From assembly GCA_964351595.1 (NCBI GenBank), contig CAYGOT010000001.1:87939-151938 (forward strand): 64,000 nucleotides of DNA, read 5' to 3'. The position numbers and the translations under genes were made by a program. Below the pieces are notes generated by a model. It did no database searches and was not told the origin of the DNA. It worked only from the letters and a program-made list of their open reading frames with translations. This DNA is from UBA6059 sp964351595. Lineage in GTDB: Bacteria > Bacteroidota > Bacteroidia > Cytophagales > Cyclobacteriaceae. The stretch's first letter is position 1, and the number at the start of each line of letters is the position of its first letter. This document shows, one piece after another, positions 27,169 through 35,716 of the stretch.

Positions 27169-28818
27169 ATGAGTCTAAAGCCGATTACTCAGTATACCAA
27201 AAGTGGGAGCATAAATATTGCCTATCAGGTTTTTGGCTCAGGTTCAATGGACTTTGTATATATACCTGGATGGATATCTAATATCGATTTGATGTGGACT
27301 TGCCCCGAACTGGTTCATTTTCTTCTGGAATTGGGTAAAACCGCCAGAGTTATTCTTTTTGACAAACGAGGTACAGGACTCTCTGATAGAATTGTTGAAT
27401 TCTCGACCCTTGAAGAGAGAATGGATGATATCCGTGCCGTGATGGACGCGGTAGAGTCAGATAAGGCCGTACTATTTGGTCATTCAGAGGGTGGTTCGGT
27501 TTCTGCGCTTTTCGCAGCGACCTATCCAGAGCGCACCATATCGCTCATCTCGTTTGGCATCTTTGCCAAGAGAAGGTACTCACCGGAATATCCATGGGCT
27601 CCTACTGATGTTGAGCGCCAAAGACTCTATGATATGATAGAGCGCAGCTGGGGTAGTGGTGATATGAACCTTGAATCACTGGCCCCTTCCAAAGCCGATG
27701 ATAAGGTCTTCATGGAGTGGTTGGCTAGCTATTTCAGATCTGGAGCGAGCCCAAGTGCAGCCTTGGTACTGACTAAGATGAATACGCAAGTAGACATCAT
27801 TGACATCCTGGGTTCGATAAAAGTGCCTACATTGATTATGCAGAGGACGCATGACATTGATGTAAAAATAGAAGAGGGAAAGTTCATTGCTGAGCGCATC
27901 CGAAATTCGAAGTTTGTCGAATTCGAAGGGAGGGATCACCTTTTTTGGGCTGGAAATTCAGAAGTGGTATTGCTGGAAATTAAGGAGTTCTTGAAAGAGG
28001 TAACTCCAGATCAAAATCATGAGGAAAAGCTGTTTACGATTGTTGCTGGCAGATTTATGGATGACTCAGCTCAAACAGACGGTGAAAGATTAGTAAAGGA
28101 ACTTATCGAAAAGGCGGGAGGTAGTAATATTTTATTCTACGACAATCAGTTTATTTCAACCTTTAGCGGGGCTAGCCGGGCGGTTCATTGTGGGATGGAT
28201 TTGGTCAATTTCATGAAGAGTTTTAGCATTGATATTTCGGTAGTTACCGATATGAGAGTGAGTAACCCCAATAGTGATCAACTCCTAAGCTCCGAAAGCA
28301 TGGATTTTATCGATTTGCTTCTCAACAGTACATTAAACCATCAGACTTTTGTGACTCAAGCTGTGAGATACTTGCTCTCAGGTACGGATATCCAATTCTC
28401 AGAATTCGAACCTGTAGTTTCTGATCACTACAGCACCATTCTATATAAAGTAACCGATCCCTATGGTGAGCCTACAGACTACAGTGGGCCCTTGGTTTTA
28501 AGAAGGGATTTATTTCTGGAGGGCATATTGCAAGTCATAGAGGCAAACTACGATAACGAAGATTTCAATGTAGATATGCTGTGCAAAGAGGTTGGCATCA
28601 GTGAAAGACATTTGCAAAGAAAAATCAAGGCAGTCACCAACAAATCTCCCAACCAGCTTATTTCCAGCGTTCGTTTGCACAAAGCAAAAAAACTACTTAG
28701 TCAAAGCACCAATAATATCTCCCAAGTGGCTTATATGACCGGTTTCAACAACCCCTCCTATTTTGCTAAGTGTTTTAAGCGAGAGTTTGGCAAGAGCCCC
28801 TCAAAGCTGATAGCTTAG
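27169..28818 (+). CDS. Alpha/beta-hydrolase / cyclase-like / AraC-HTH fusion
   Basis: 549 residues. Residues about 1-275 are an alpha/beta hydrolase of the kind usually joined to adenylate/guanylate cyclases: ILFDKRGTGLSD, nucleophile elbow FGHSEGGS (Ser106), and GRDHLFWAG with the catalytic His near 261. Residues about 282-420 follow the fold pattern of the class III cyclase that normally comes next (TIVAGRFMDDSAQ), but the metal-binding Asp pair is not evident, so cyclase activity is doubtful. Residues about 450-549 are an AraC-type double HTH (MLCKEVGISERHLQRKIKAV, VAYMTGFNNPSYFAKCFKRE). It probably regulates the next operon in response to a small molecule sensed by the hydrolase domain. 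Confidence 0.8.
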   Translation: MSLKPITQYTKSGSINIAYQVFGSGSMDFVYIPGWISNIDLMWTCPELVHFLLELGKTARVILFDKRGTGLSDRIVEFSTLEERMDDIRAVMDAVESDKAVLFGHSEGGSVSALFAATYPERTISLISFGIFAKRRYSPEYPWAPTDVERQRLYDMIERSWGSGDMNLESLAPSKADDKVFMEWLASYFRSGASPSAALVLTKMNTQVDIIDILGSIKVPTLIMQRTHDIDVKIEEGKFIAERIRNSKFVEFEGRDHLFWAGNSEVVLLEIKEFLKEVTPDQNHEEKLFTIVAGRFMDDSAQTDGERLVKELIEKAGGSNILFYDNQFISTFSGASRAVHCGMDLVNFMKSFSIDISVVTDMRVSNPNSDQLLSSESMDFIDLLLNSTLNHQTFVTQAVRYLLSGTDIQFSEFEPVVSDHYSTILYKVTDPYGEPTDYSGPLVLRRDLFLEGILQVIEANYDNEDFNVDMLCKEVGISERHLQRKIKAVTNKSPNQLISSVRLHKAKKLLSQSTNNISQVAYMTGFNNPSYFAKCFKREFGKSPSKLIA

Positions 28819-28833
28819 TTTCATAACCAAAAC

Positions 28834-28904
28834 GTACTTGACGGTTTAGTACTTGATATTGGCGGATTTGTACTAATCGGGACTACAGTCATAGTCTAGT
28901 TTTG
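28834..28904 (+). promoter_or_regulatory. Candidate operator/promoter before the heme-lipoprotein operon
   Basis: GTACTTGA occurs twice in direct orientation (28834-28841 and 28849-28856), 15 bp apart, followed by TAGTTTTG at 28897-28904, which matches the TAnnTTTG -7 element. AraC-family proteins usually bind direct repeats, and the gene just upstream encodes one. A -33 TTG at the usual distance is not seen, fitting an activator-dependent promoter. Tentative. Confidence 0.4.
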
Positions 28905-28927
28905 TATTACGTCTAACTAGATATTTT

Positions 28928-29713
28928 ATGAAAAGTACATGCATCCATAAGCTGATGCTGATCGGGGCTTTTTTCTTTGTCTCCGCATGCATATCTGAAC
29001 AAGTAGAACCAAAATTTGAATGCCCTACCATTCAGGTATTTACCGACCAATTAGAAAACACCCAATGCGGTGCTGATAATGGTTCGTTTCTTCTCTCCGC
29101 CAATGGAGGCCAAGCACCTTACACTTTTGAGGCGAGCTTTGAGACCAACACCACAGGGTTATTTGCGGGCGTACCGGCGGGTACTTATTCCATTACGATC
29201 ACAGACTCCAACGATTGTACACAGGACGTGGATGTAACAGTATTGAATGAAGATGGGGTTGCCATCAACGAGATAGTGGTCACTGGATCAGGCTGTGGTA
29301 CAAGCGAGGGAAGCCTCCAGGTTATAGCTTCGGGTGGTAGTGAGCCTTATACGTTTTCCTTAGATAACGGTACCCCTCAGTTAAGCGGAATCTTTACAGA
29401 TCTTGGTATCGCTGAATATGCGGTGACAGCTACAGATGCCTCAGGATGCGAAACAACTCAAAATGTTGAGGTGCTATCTGGAGTCACCTATTCAGGTGCT
29501 GTTCAAAACATCGTGGAAACGAATTGTGCAATTTCGGGATGTCACAACGGAAGCCAGGCACCAGATCTAAGGACACTTACCCAGATACAGTCTAGTGCCA
29601 CCAGAATCAAAATCCGAACTTCAGATGGATCTATGCCCAGAGGTAGAACACTGACCCAGACACAAATCGATCAAATCGCCTGCTGGGTAGATGACGGGGC
29701 GCTGGATAATTAA
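28928..29713 (+). CDS. SprB-repeat lipoprotein with C-terminal heme-type motif
   Basis: 261 residues. A lipoprotein signal ends at Cys21 (FFVSAC). Two SprB-like repeats follow (about 40-105 and 110-180), each with the GG-x-x-PY-TF ... G-L/T-Y-x-V/I-T-x-T-D pattern. The C-terminal segment has TNCAISGCHNG (about 196-206), a C-x4-C-H form of the cytochrome c motif, with a distal Met in DGSMPRG, as in small outer-surface cytochrome domains of Bacteroidota and Planctomycetes. It may bind heme covalently. It starts a plus-strand operon with the YceI and DUF5777 genes. Electron transfer is inferred from this arrangement only. Confidence 0.7.
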   Translation: MKSTCIHKLMLIGAFFFVSACISEQVEPKFECPTIQVFTDQLENTQCGADNGSFLLSANGGQAPYTFEASFETNTTGLFAGVPAGTYSITITDSNDCTQDVDVTVLNEDGVAINEIVVTGSGCGTSEGSLQVIASGGSEPYTFSLDNGTPQLSGIFTDLGIAEYAVTATDASGCETTQNVEVLSGVTYSGAVQNIVETNCAISGCHNGSQAPDLRTLTQIQSSATRIKIRTSDGSMPRGRTLTQTQIDQIACWVDDGALDN

Positions 29714-29747
29714 TTGGAGACGAAACCATAACAAACCATAAAAAGTC

Positions 29748-30299
29748 ATGAGATTGCCAATCATTTTATTAACCATAGCAGTCGCGATTTCGAAGATTGC
29801 GGTAGCTCAAAATGCGCTAATCGATAAAGAAGGTATTGCGCATTTCTTTTCTGAAGCACCACTCGAAAACATAGAGGCAACCAATAAAAAAGCTTTAGGG
29901 GCAATTGACCTAGACAAAGGTACTGTGGCTGTATCGATGCAGATGAAGGATTTCCATTTTGACAAGAGTTTAATGGAAGAGCACTTCAACGAAAACTATA
30001 TTGAATCAGAAAAGTATCCAAAGGCGTCATTCAAAGGAAAAATCCTTGATTTTTCATCTCTCGATTTCACCCAACCAGGAGAGTTTATCGCCAAAGCTGA
30101 GGGAGAATTGCAAATTCACGGTGTGAGTCGACCGCTGACCAGTGATGTGGAGTTCCGCGTGACGGATGACAATATAGAGGTCAGTACATTCTTTCAAGTG
30201 GCCCTGGAAGATCACAAAATCAAGATTCCGAAAATAGTCATTAAGAATATCGCCGAAGTGGTAGACGTAGATACCAAATTCAACTTCATCAAGAAATGA
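29748..30299 (+). CDS. YceI-family periplasmic protein
   Basis: 183 residues. A signal peptide (about 1-20) precedes a YceI lipocalin-like domain with the typical patterns GIAHFFSEAPLENIEA, SMQMKDFHFDKSLMEEHFN, NYIESEKYPKASFKGKI and ELQIHGVSRPLTSDVEFRV. YceI proteins bind isoprenoid or other lipophilic molecules in the periplasm. The gene follows the heme-motif lipoprotein by 34 bp and overlaps the DUF5777 gene (ATGA). The three-gene set suggests a periplasm-to-outer-membrane unit handling a lipophilic or redox-active ligand. Confidence 0.9.
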   Translation: MRLPIILLTIAVAISKIAVAQNALIDKEGIAHFFSEAPLENIEATNKKALGAIDLDKGTVAVSMQMKDFHFDKSLMEEHFNENYIESEKYPKASFKGKILDFSSLDFTQPGEFIAKAEGELQIHGVSRPLTSDVEFRVTDDNIEVSTFFQVALEDHKIKIPKIVIKNIAEVVDVDTKFNFIKK

Positions 30300-31159
30300 A
30301 AAGATTTACGATAGCTGTTTGCTTGCTATTTGGTGCTGCGCAAGCTTTTGCACAAGATGACCTGCTAAGTCTGCTGGAAGAAGAGCAGGGAGAAGAGCGC
30401 ACCCTGATTGAAGCCACATTCAAAGGGACAAGGATAATCAATGGGCATTCTATTGAAACTCGAAATGCAGGGGTGATGGATTTCATCATCTCTCACCGAT
30501 TTGGAACGATTGATGGAGGTGCTTATGAACTATTTGGACTGGACAATGCGACCGTCCGCCTAGGTCTGGAGTACGCTATTTCTGATCGTCTATACCTGGG
30601 GATAGGTAGGAGCTCCTTCGAAAAGACCTATGACGGATTTGTTAAGTATAGACTGCTACGTCAAATGAGTGGTGGCGGCATGCCGTTTTCAGCAACCTTG
30701 TTCGGTTCGGCATCTCTAAAGAACCTAAGGCAACCTGAAATTGATCCGACTTTTGAGGAGAAAATGGCTTATACGACACAACTGTTGCTAGCGCGAAAAT
30801 TCAGTCCGAGTCTGTCTCTGCAACTAATGCCGACTTGGGTACATAAGAACTTGATTCTCGAAGATGATATTAACAATGATGCTTTTGCCTTAGGCGTGGG
30901 AGGGCGGATAAAGCTTTCTCAGCGCGTAGCGCTGGTGATGGAGTATTATTATCAATTCCAGAAGATAACGGAAGACTCATTCAACGCTATCGCAATAGGG
31001 TTTGACATTGAGACCGGAGGTCATGTTTTTCAACTTCAGTTCACCAATTCTACCTCGATGGTTCCCAAGGGATTTATCACCGAGACGCGAAATGACTTTT
31101 TCGACGCGGGCATTCATTTTGGGTTCAACATTTCCCGGACATTCCAGCTCAAGGAATAG
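30296..31159 (+). CDS. DUF5777 outer-membrane barrel protein
   Basis: 287 residues. A signal peptide (about 1-20, AQAFAQDD) is followed by LLSLLEEEQGEERTLIEATF and TRIINGHSIETRNAGVMDF, a start characteristic of DUF5777 proteins. The rest alternates in beta-barrel fashion (RHRFG, LGLEYAISDRLYLGIGRS) and ends with an aromatic-rich strand. The function of the family is not established. The start overlaps the YceI stop, so translation is coupled. It is the last gene of this operon; no clear terminator is seen in the following 200 bp. Confidence 0.85.
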   Translation: MKRFTIAVCLLFGAAQAFAQDDLLSLLEEEQGEERTLIEATFKGTRIINGHSIETRNAGVMDFIISHRFGTIDGGAYELFGLDNATVRLGLEYAISDRLYLGIGRSSFEKTYDGFVKYRLLRQMSGGGMPFSATLFGSASLKNLRQPEIDPTFEEKMAYTTQLLLARKFSPSLSLQLMPTWVHKNLILEDDINNDAFALGVGGRIKLSQRVALVMEYYYQFQKITEDSFNAIAIGFDIETGGHVFQLQFTNSTSMVPKGFITETRNDFFDAGIHFGFNISRTFQLKE

Positions 31160-31358
31160 GGGTTGAAAGTCAGAGTTCTTAATCCATATTGAGAAATAAA
31201 AATGAGATTAAAAAGTTGTAGATTTTCGTCTCCATCTCTTGTGGTACCTCTGGTGTAATTTGAATTAGTCAAATAATAAATACACGGTGTTCTTTATTTC
31301 AATTACTGCAATCAATACCTTGGCTTAGGATACTTGTGACCGCATAAAATATGCCGCT

Positions 31359-32948
31359 TTGGTAAATACCACGACGATTGAGGTAAGAAGAGACTACCTG
31401 TCAATAAGTTTTGTAGCTATTGCAATACTTATATCCTATTACTGCTTCAAATCGATTAGCCACCCCATTCATGATTTTGCCAACTACTACTTTGCCGGCA
31501 AGTTTTTTGTGGAAGGAAGTTTTGATCAGACAATTTATGATCCGACTACATTCAATTTGAAATTGTCGGAGCAAGGCTACCAAGGGTTTTTTGTCAATTT
31601 TTCTCCAAACTCACCCTTCATAGCTCTGTTCTTCTTTCCACTGGCGAGCTTGGATATTCAATTAGCAAAGCTGCTTTTTAACTTCTTAAACGGTTTTTTC
31701 TTCCTTTTCTCCTTTGTGAGAATAGTAAGGTTATTGAAGATTCAAAACGAAGTTTCTCTTTTGCTCATCCCCTTCATTTGCTTCATCCCTATTCGTAACG
31801 GGATACTATTCGGTCAATTCTACATGCTCTTATTTTCCATGATTATCGAGGGATACATTCTCTATAAAAAGGGCAAAATTGCACCTGCAATGCTACTATG
31901 GGTGATTTCAGCATCACTTAAAATTACCCCAGGGATAGTCTTGTTTTACCTGCTTGGTAGACGAGATTATAGAGCCATAGGTATTTTCTGTATCTGGGGT
32001 GCGGTCAGCCTATGTCTGACAGGCCTGTTACTGGACTTTGACATATTCAGGTTTTACGTTGAGCAGATTTCTCCCAAGGTTTCCGCTGGTGAAATTGTCT
32101 CAGCTGGCTTTTTAGCCAACCAGTCTCCATTGATGTTCTTTAAACATCTATTCATAGCAGACTCATCCGAAAACCCATCTCCATTCATAGAGAGTGGCAT
32201 ATTATTCGCTTTTTTTATGGCAGCTACATTTATTGTGGCCTTCTACTGCACTTTTTATAGCTCGGGCAAGTGCAAAGGCGATGAGGATTTTAAAATGCTT
32301 GGATTATGGTTATTACTGATTTTTCTGATAAGTCCATACGGCAGTAGTTATTCCAGAATACTTTTGGTTATTGTGTATTTTTCAATCGTTCAAAACGAAA
32401 GCCTACTGAAGCAAATTGCTGTTGGTTTGCTGCTGCTGGGAATTACGAATTTCCCGGCTCTGGACCTACCTCATTGGCCATTGGTATTGAGGTTTGCGGG
32501 GCTTTTCGCGACCATTGCGGTCTTTCTTTTAGTCACACCAGTGAAGGTGATACGAGCGAATCACCTTATTCCATTGACCCTATTGTTGACCACATTTATT
32601 TATTACTTCTACAGGATACCCAAAGAGAGGCAGACCGCCAGTGACTATCTCATGCTGGAAAATCCATCACTGATTGTGGACTATGAAGTGCAAGATGGTG
32701 CCATTAGATATAATTACTGGCATGGTGAGATGCATGAAGGTACAGTTGCCTTATCAGGAAAGAGATATGATAGCTCGCAAGTAAGCATCATAGGCGATGG
32801 GCTGTACCTCCGTGGTGAGCAGTTAATCAAGTCGTCGGATAACAAGAAGAGACCATTACTGGTGGATAATGACAAAGTCGTGTATCTATCTGATTGGGGT
32901 CGGGGGTATGGTTTTTATACGTTTCGAATCATTCGACTCGACAAATGA
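31359..32948 (+). CDS. GT87-like (DUF2029) membrane mannosyltransferase-type protein
   Basis: 529 residues, about 10-12 membrane segments. The only in-frame start near the domain is TTG at 31359, since a stop lies at 31326. The first loop SHPIHDFANYYFAGKFF carries the conserved Asp of DUF2029/GT87 enzymes. NGILFGQFYMLLFSM and SASLKITPGIVLFYLL are typical of the family, which uses polyprenyl-phosphate sugars. A non-membrane C-terminal domain (about 425-529, beta-rich) is extra. The stop overlaps the flippase start (ATGA), so the two act in one operon with the sulfotransferase that follows. Confidence 0.75.
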   Translation: MVNTTTIEVRRDYLSISFVAIAILISYYCFKSISHPIHDFANYYFAGKFFVEGSFDQTIYDPTTFNLKLSEQGYQGFFVNFSPNSPFIALFFFPLASLDIQLAKLLFNFLNGFFFLFSFVRIVRLLKIQNEVSLLLIPFICFIPIRNGILFGQFYMLLFSMIIEGYILYKKGKIAPAMLLWVISASLKITPGIVLFYLLGRRDYRAIGIFCIWGAVSLCLTGLLLDFDIFRFYVEQISPKVSAGEIVSAGFLANQSPLMFFKHLFIADSSENPSPFIESGILFAFFMAATFIVAFYCTFYSSGKCKGDEDFKMLGLWLLLIFLISPYGSSYSRILLVIVYFSIVQNESLLKQIAVGLLLLGITNFPALDLPHWPLVLRFAGLFATIAVFLLVTPVKVIRANHLIPLTLLLTTFIYYFYRIPKERQTASDYLMLENPSLIVDYEVQDGAIRYNYWHGEMHEGTVALSGKRYDSSQVSIIGDGLYLRGEQLIKSSDNKKRPLLVDNDKVVYLSDWGRGYGFYTFRIIRLDK

Positions 32949-34120
32949 GTTGGAATATTGAAAAGATCTCAAGAAGGCTTGCCAGTTCAGTAAGCTATGG
33001 TGCTTCGCAGCTGGCACCACGTTTTTTTACACTTGTGATCTCATGGATATTGATTCGCAGTTATTCCTCGGAACTTTGGGGCGAGTATGTCGAGGTTTTC
33101 CTGATTGTGAACCTTGCAGCAATGGTGCTCAGCTTCGGCAATTTTCAATATCTGCTCAAAGAGTTTAGCACGCACCCTGGAAATATCTACCAGGTATGGT
33201 CAAGATGCTTAACGACAAGGCTGCTACTTATAGTCCCAATGAGTCTGCTGGCGAAAGCATTTTACTTCAGTGATCTGCCAGTTTCATACCTGATAGTTTG
33301 GCTCATTGTCGTATTTGTCAATCAAAGTTTTCAAGTGCTGATCGTATTCAACAAGGATTTTAAGAAGGCACTTTATGTCGAACTCCTGTCAGGAACAGTT
33401 TTGGTGATTGCGGTACTATCGCATAGCGGCCCTCTTTCGCTTGAACTATTTATTCAGGTCGTTATTTTGTCGTTGCTCGCTAAGATGCTCTTATACGTTG
33501 TGACTTTTTGGCATGCGGTTTTAAGTTTTCAAGTGAGGGTAGACTTGAAAGTTTTTAAGGAGGCACTACCGTTTGCTCTTTTGAGCTTTATGGGTACGGT
33601 GAGGGCTCAATCAGATATCTACATGGTCGCCCTGTTTTTGGATAGTTCCAGTGTTGGCCAATACCATGTGTTGATTACGGTAGTTACTCTCGTGGAGTCA
33701 GGTGCAGCATACATCTTTAATCCATCGGCCAGGTTGCTTTACAGAACGCGAGATGCAACTTTGCAATCTTTGAAGAGATCTGCATGGGTCGTGGGTATCC
33801 CTTTCGCTTTTTTGAGCTGCCTGGGATCTTACATGGTTCTTATCACTTTCTATTCCCTCCATTTTCCGACTTGGTTTTACCTGGCTATTTTGGTTTTCTC
33901 ATTCCCACAACTGTTCAAGATGATTGTAGTAAATGAGTTTTATAAATTAAATGGACAGAAAGCTTTAGCCCTATTAGCCTTCATTTTTGTTTGTATTCAG
34001 GGAGTTCTTGGTTATTCTCTAATCCCTAGCAGCGGTATCCAGGCGGCTATTGCGCTGAGGGTCGGAGCTTTTTTGATTCATTTGTTGACGCTTCAGTTTT
34101 TTTTAAGATACTATCGTTGA
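32945..34120 (+). CDS. Oligosaccharide flippase (MATE/Wzx-like)
   Basis: 391 residues from the ATG at 32945, chosen because it overlaps the upstream stop and begins a typical cytosolic N-terminus (MSWNIEKISRRLASSVSYG). About 12 membrane segments with the loop RSYSSELWGEYVEVFL and later TVRAQSDIYMVALFLDSSSVGQYHVL, a hallmark of polysaccharide-biosynthesis flippases. It should move a lipid-linked sugar across the inner membrane. An upstream in-frame ATG at 32894 would lie inside the previous gene and is unlikely. It is followed directly, without a spacer, by a sulfotransferase gene. Confidence 0.8.
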   Translation: MSWNIEKISRRLASSVSYGASQLAPRFFTLVISWILIRSYSSELWGEYVEVFLIVNLAAMVLSFGNFQYLLKEFSTHPGNIYQVWSRCLTTRLLLIVPMSLLAKAFYFSDLPVSYLIVWLIVVFVNQSFQVLIVFNKDFKKALYVELLSGTVLVIAVLSHSGPLSLELFIQVVILSLLAKMLLYVVTFWHAVLSFQVRVDLKVFKEALPFALLSFMGTVRAQSDIYMVALFLDSSSVGQYHVLITVVTLVESGAAYIFNPSARLLYRTRDATLQSLKRSAWVVGIPFAFLSCLGSYMVLITFYSLHFPTWFYLAILVFSFPQLFKMIVVNEFYKLNGQKALALLAFIFVCIQGVLGYSLIPSSGIQAAIALRVGAFLIHLLTLQFFLRYYR

Positions 34121-34900
34121 ATGAGCTTACCGAGTACTAATAGTCCCTGCAATATCGTAGTAGTAGGATACCCTAAAAGTGGAACGACCTGGGTTTGCAG
34201 GCTGATTTCAGACGTACTCCAATGCCCATTTAATGGGAATTGGGGATTCGAAAACACAACAGATTATTACTTAGTAGAAGGTAAAGATCGGATGACGAAC
34301 TTCGTTTGCTACAAATCCCATCACACCTACAAAAGGTTGTTTGATTGCTGGAGCATACAGCCCGATAAAATCATCTATCTCGTCCGTGACCCGCGCGACA
34401 TTGTCGTTTCAGGCACCTACTTTTTTGATTCTTTTTTCAGGGTAAAAACGGGTTTGAGTAAACCGAAAAAGTATCTGCTGAAAACCAGCTTCGGAAAGAA
34501 ATATTTGCAATACCGCATGACACAAGTGGTCTTGTATGGCAATGCCAAAATCGATAAATGGCTTGAGGATCCGTGGCTCGATCACTTTGATGATTACAGA
34601 TCGCGCCCAGATGTGTTTGTAGTGAAGTATGAAGATTTTTTAGCTGACAGCTTATGTACTCTAAAGATCGTTCTCCAGTTTTTGGGGGCCGAGATAGATG
34701 ATTCAAGAGTTCTTAGGTCAATTGACAGGCAGTCTTTCGAGAAGAGAAGGGAGTTAGCGAGGAAAACTGAGAACAAGGTCGACCTCAGGCTGCTGCGATC
34801 TGGAAAAATGGGCGAGTGGCGCAAAGAGTTGAATCAGGACTTAGTTGCAAAAATCGAAAGGGAAATTGGTGAGGCTTTAAGAGCGAACAACTACTCCTGA
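34121..34900 (+). CDS. PAPS-dependent sulfotransferase
   Basis: 259 residues. The 5'-phosphosulfate loop is intact (GYPKSGTTW, Lys19-Trp24), as is the 3'-phosphate motif (YLVRDPRDIVVSGTYFF, Arg89, Ser97). The C-terminal RKTENKVDLRLLRSGKMGEW supplies the RxGxxGxW-type loop (RSGKMGEW). All three PAPS-binding elements are present, so it is likely active, transferring sulfate to a glycan or small molecule. It starts immediately after the flippase stop. Its 3' end overlaps the 3' end of the convergent GT2 gene by 10 bp. Confidence 0.9.
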   Translation: MSLPSTNSPCNIVVVGYPKSGTTWVCRLISDVLQCPFNGNWGFENTTDYYLVEGKDRMTNFVCYKSHHTYKRLFDCWSIQPDKIIYLVRDPRDIVVSGTYFFDSFFRVKTGLSKPKKYLLKTSFGKKYLQYRMTQVVLYGNAKIDKWLEDPWLDHFDDYRSRPDVFVVKYEDFLADSLCTLKIVLQFLGAEIDDSRVLRSIDRQSFEKRRELARKTENKVDLRLLRSGKMGEWRKELNQDLVAKIEREIGEALRANNYS

Positions 34901-35634
34901 TATCGTTTTATTAGCACAATTCTATTTTTATGGAGCCAATGCTCAAGTGTCACTTTCAACACTCCAAGGCCATATAGTAAGCTTCTGCTGAAGTTGATGG
35001 ATGAAGAATGCTCCATGTATTTTGTGGGACATGTTATCTCAGCAATCACATGTCCTTTCATAATGATTTGGGAAAGTATTTGATTGTCAAATATGAAATC
35101 ATCCGAGTTTGCCTCTATATTGATTTGCCTTATCACGTTGGCATCAAATGCCCTATACCCGGTGTGATATTCGGACATTTTTGCGTTTGTGACGAGGTTT
35201 TGGACGAAAGTCAAGAACCTGTTTGCCCAATACTTGTAGACGGGCATTCCTCCTTTTATTGCTCCATTACCCAGTATTCTGGAGCCGAGAACCACAGGAA
35301 AAATGTCCTGTGCGATTAGATAGGCCATACTGGGAATGAGGCTTGGTGCATATTGATAATCGGGGTGGAGCATTATGATTATATCGGCATTATGTTCCAG
35401 ACTTTTCCGATAGCATGTCTTTTGATTTCCTCCATACCCGAGGTTTTTTTCATGAAGTATAATATGGGTTATACCCAATTCTTTTGCAACCGCTATCGTG
35501 TTATCCTGACTTCCATCATCGACCAATATAACTTCATCTACTATGTCCATTGGTATTTCCAAGTAGGTTTGTCTCAAGGTTTTGCCGGCATTGTATGCAG
35601 GCAAAACAACTATGATTTTCTTACCTAATAGCAT
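34891..35634 (-). CDS. GT2 glycosyltransferase (dolichyl-phosphate-mannose-synthase-like)
   Basis: 247 residues without membrane segments. VVLPAYNAGKTL at the start, DEVILVDDGSQDNT (first Asp motif), EKNLGYGGNQKTCY and IIIMLHPDYQYAP (metal-binding Asp) give the DPM1/DPG synthase-like GT-A fold. HTGYRAFDANVI is the conserved region after the catalytic Asp site. It likely makes a polyprenyl-phosphate sugar, the kind of donor needed by the nearby GT87 and GT39 enzymes. It is divergent from the radical SAM operon starting at 35717 and convergent with the sulfotransferase gene. Confidence 0.85.
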   Translation of the reverse strand: MLLGKKIIVVLPAYNAGKTLRQTYLEIPMDIVDEVILVDDGSQDNTIAVAKELGITHIILHEKNLGYGGNQKTCYRKSLEHNADIIIMLHPDYQYAPSLIPSMAYLIAQDIFPVVLGSRILGNGAIKGGMPVYKYWANRFLTFVQNLVTNAKMSEYHTGYRAFDANVIRQINIEANSDDFIFDNQILSQIIMKGHVIAEITCPTKYMEHSSSINFSRSLLYGLGVLKVTLEHWLHKNRIVLIKRYQE

Positions 35635-35716
35635 CTCAGGTTGTCAATTTGCTTAGTCCGTAATTTCAATTAAAATGAAGACAATCAGTAAAATTATTGG
35701 GCCTACCTTAGTGTAA

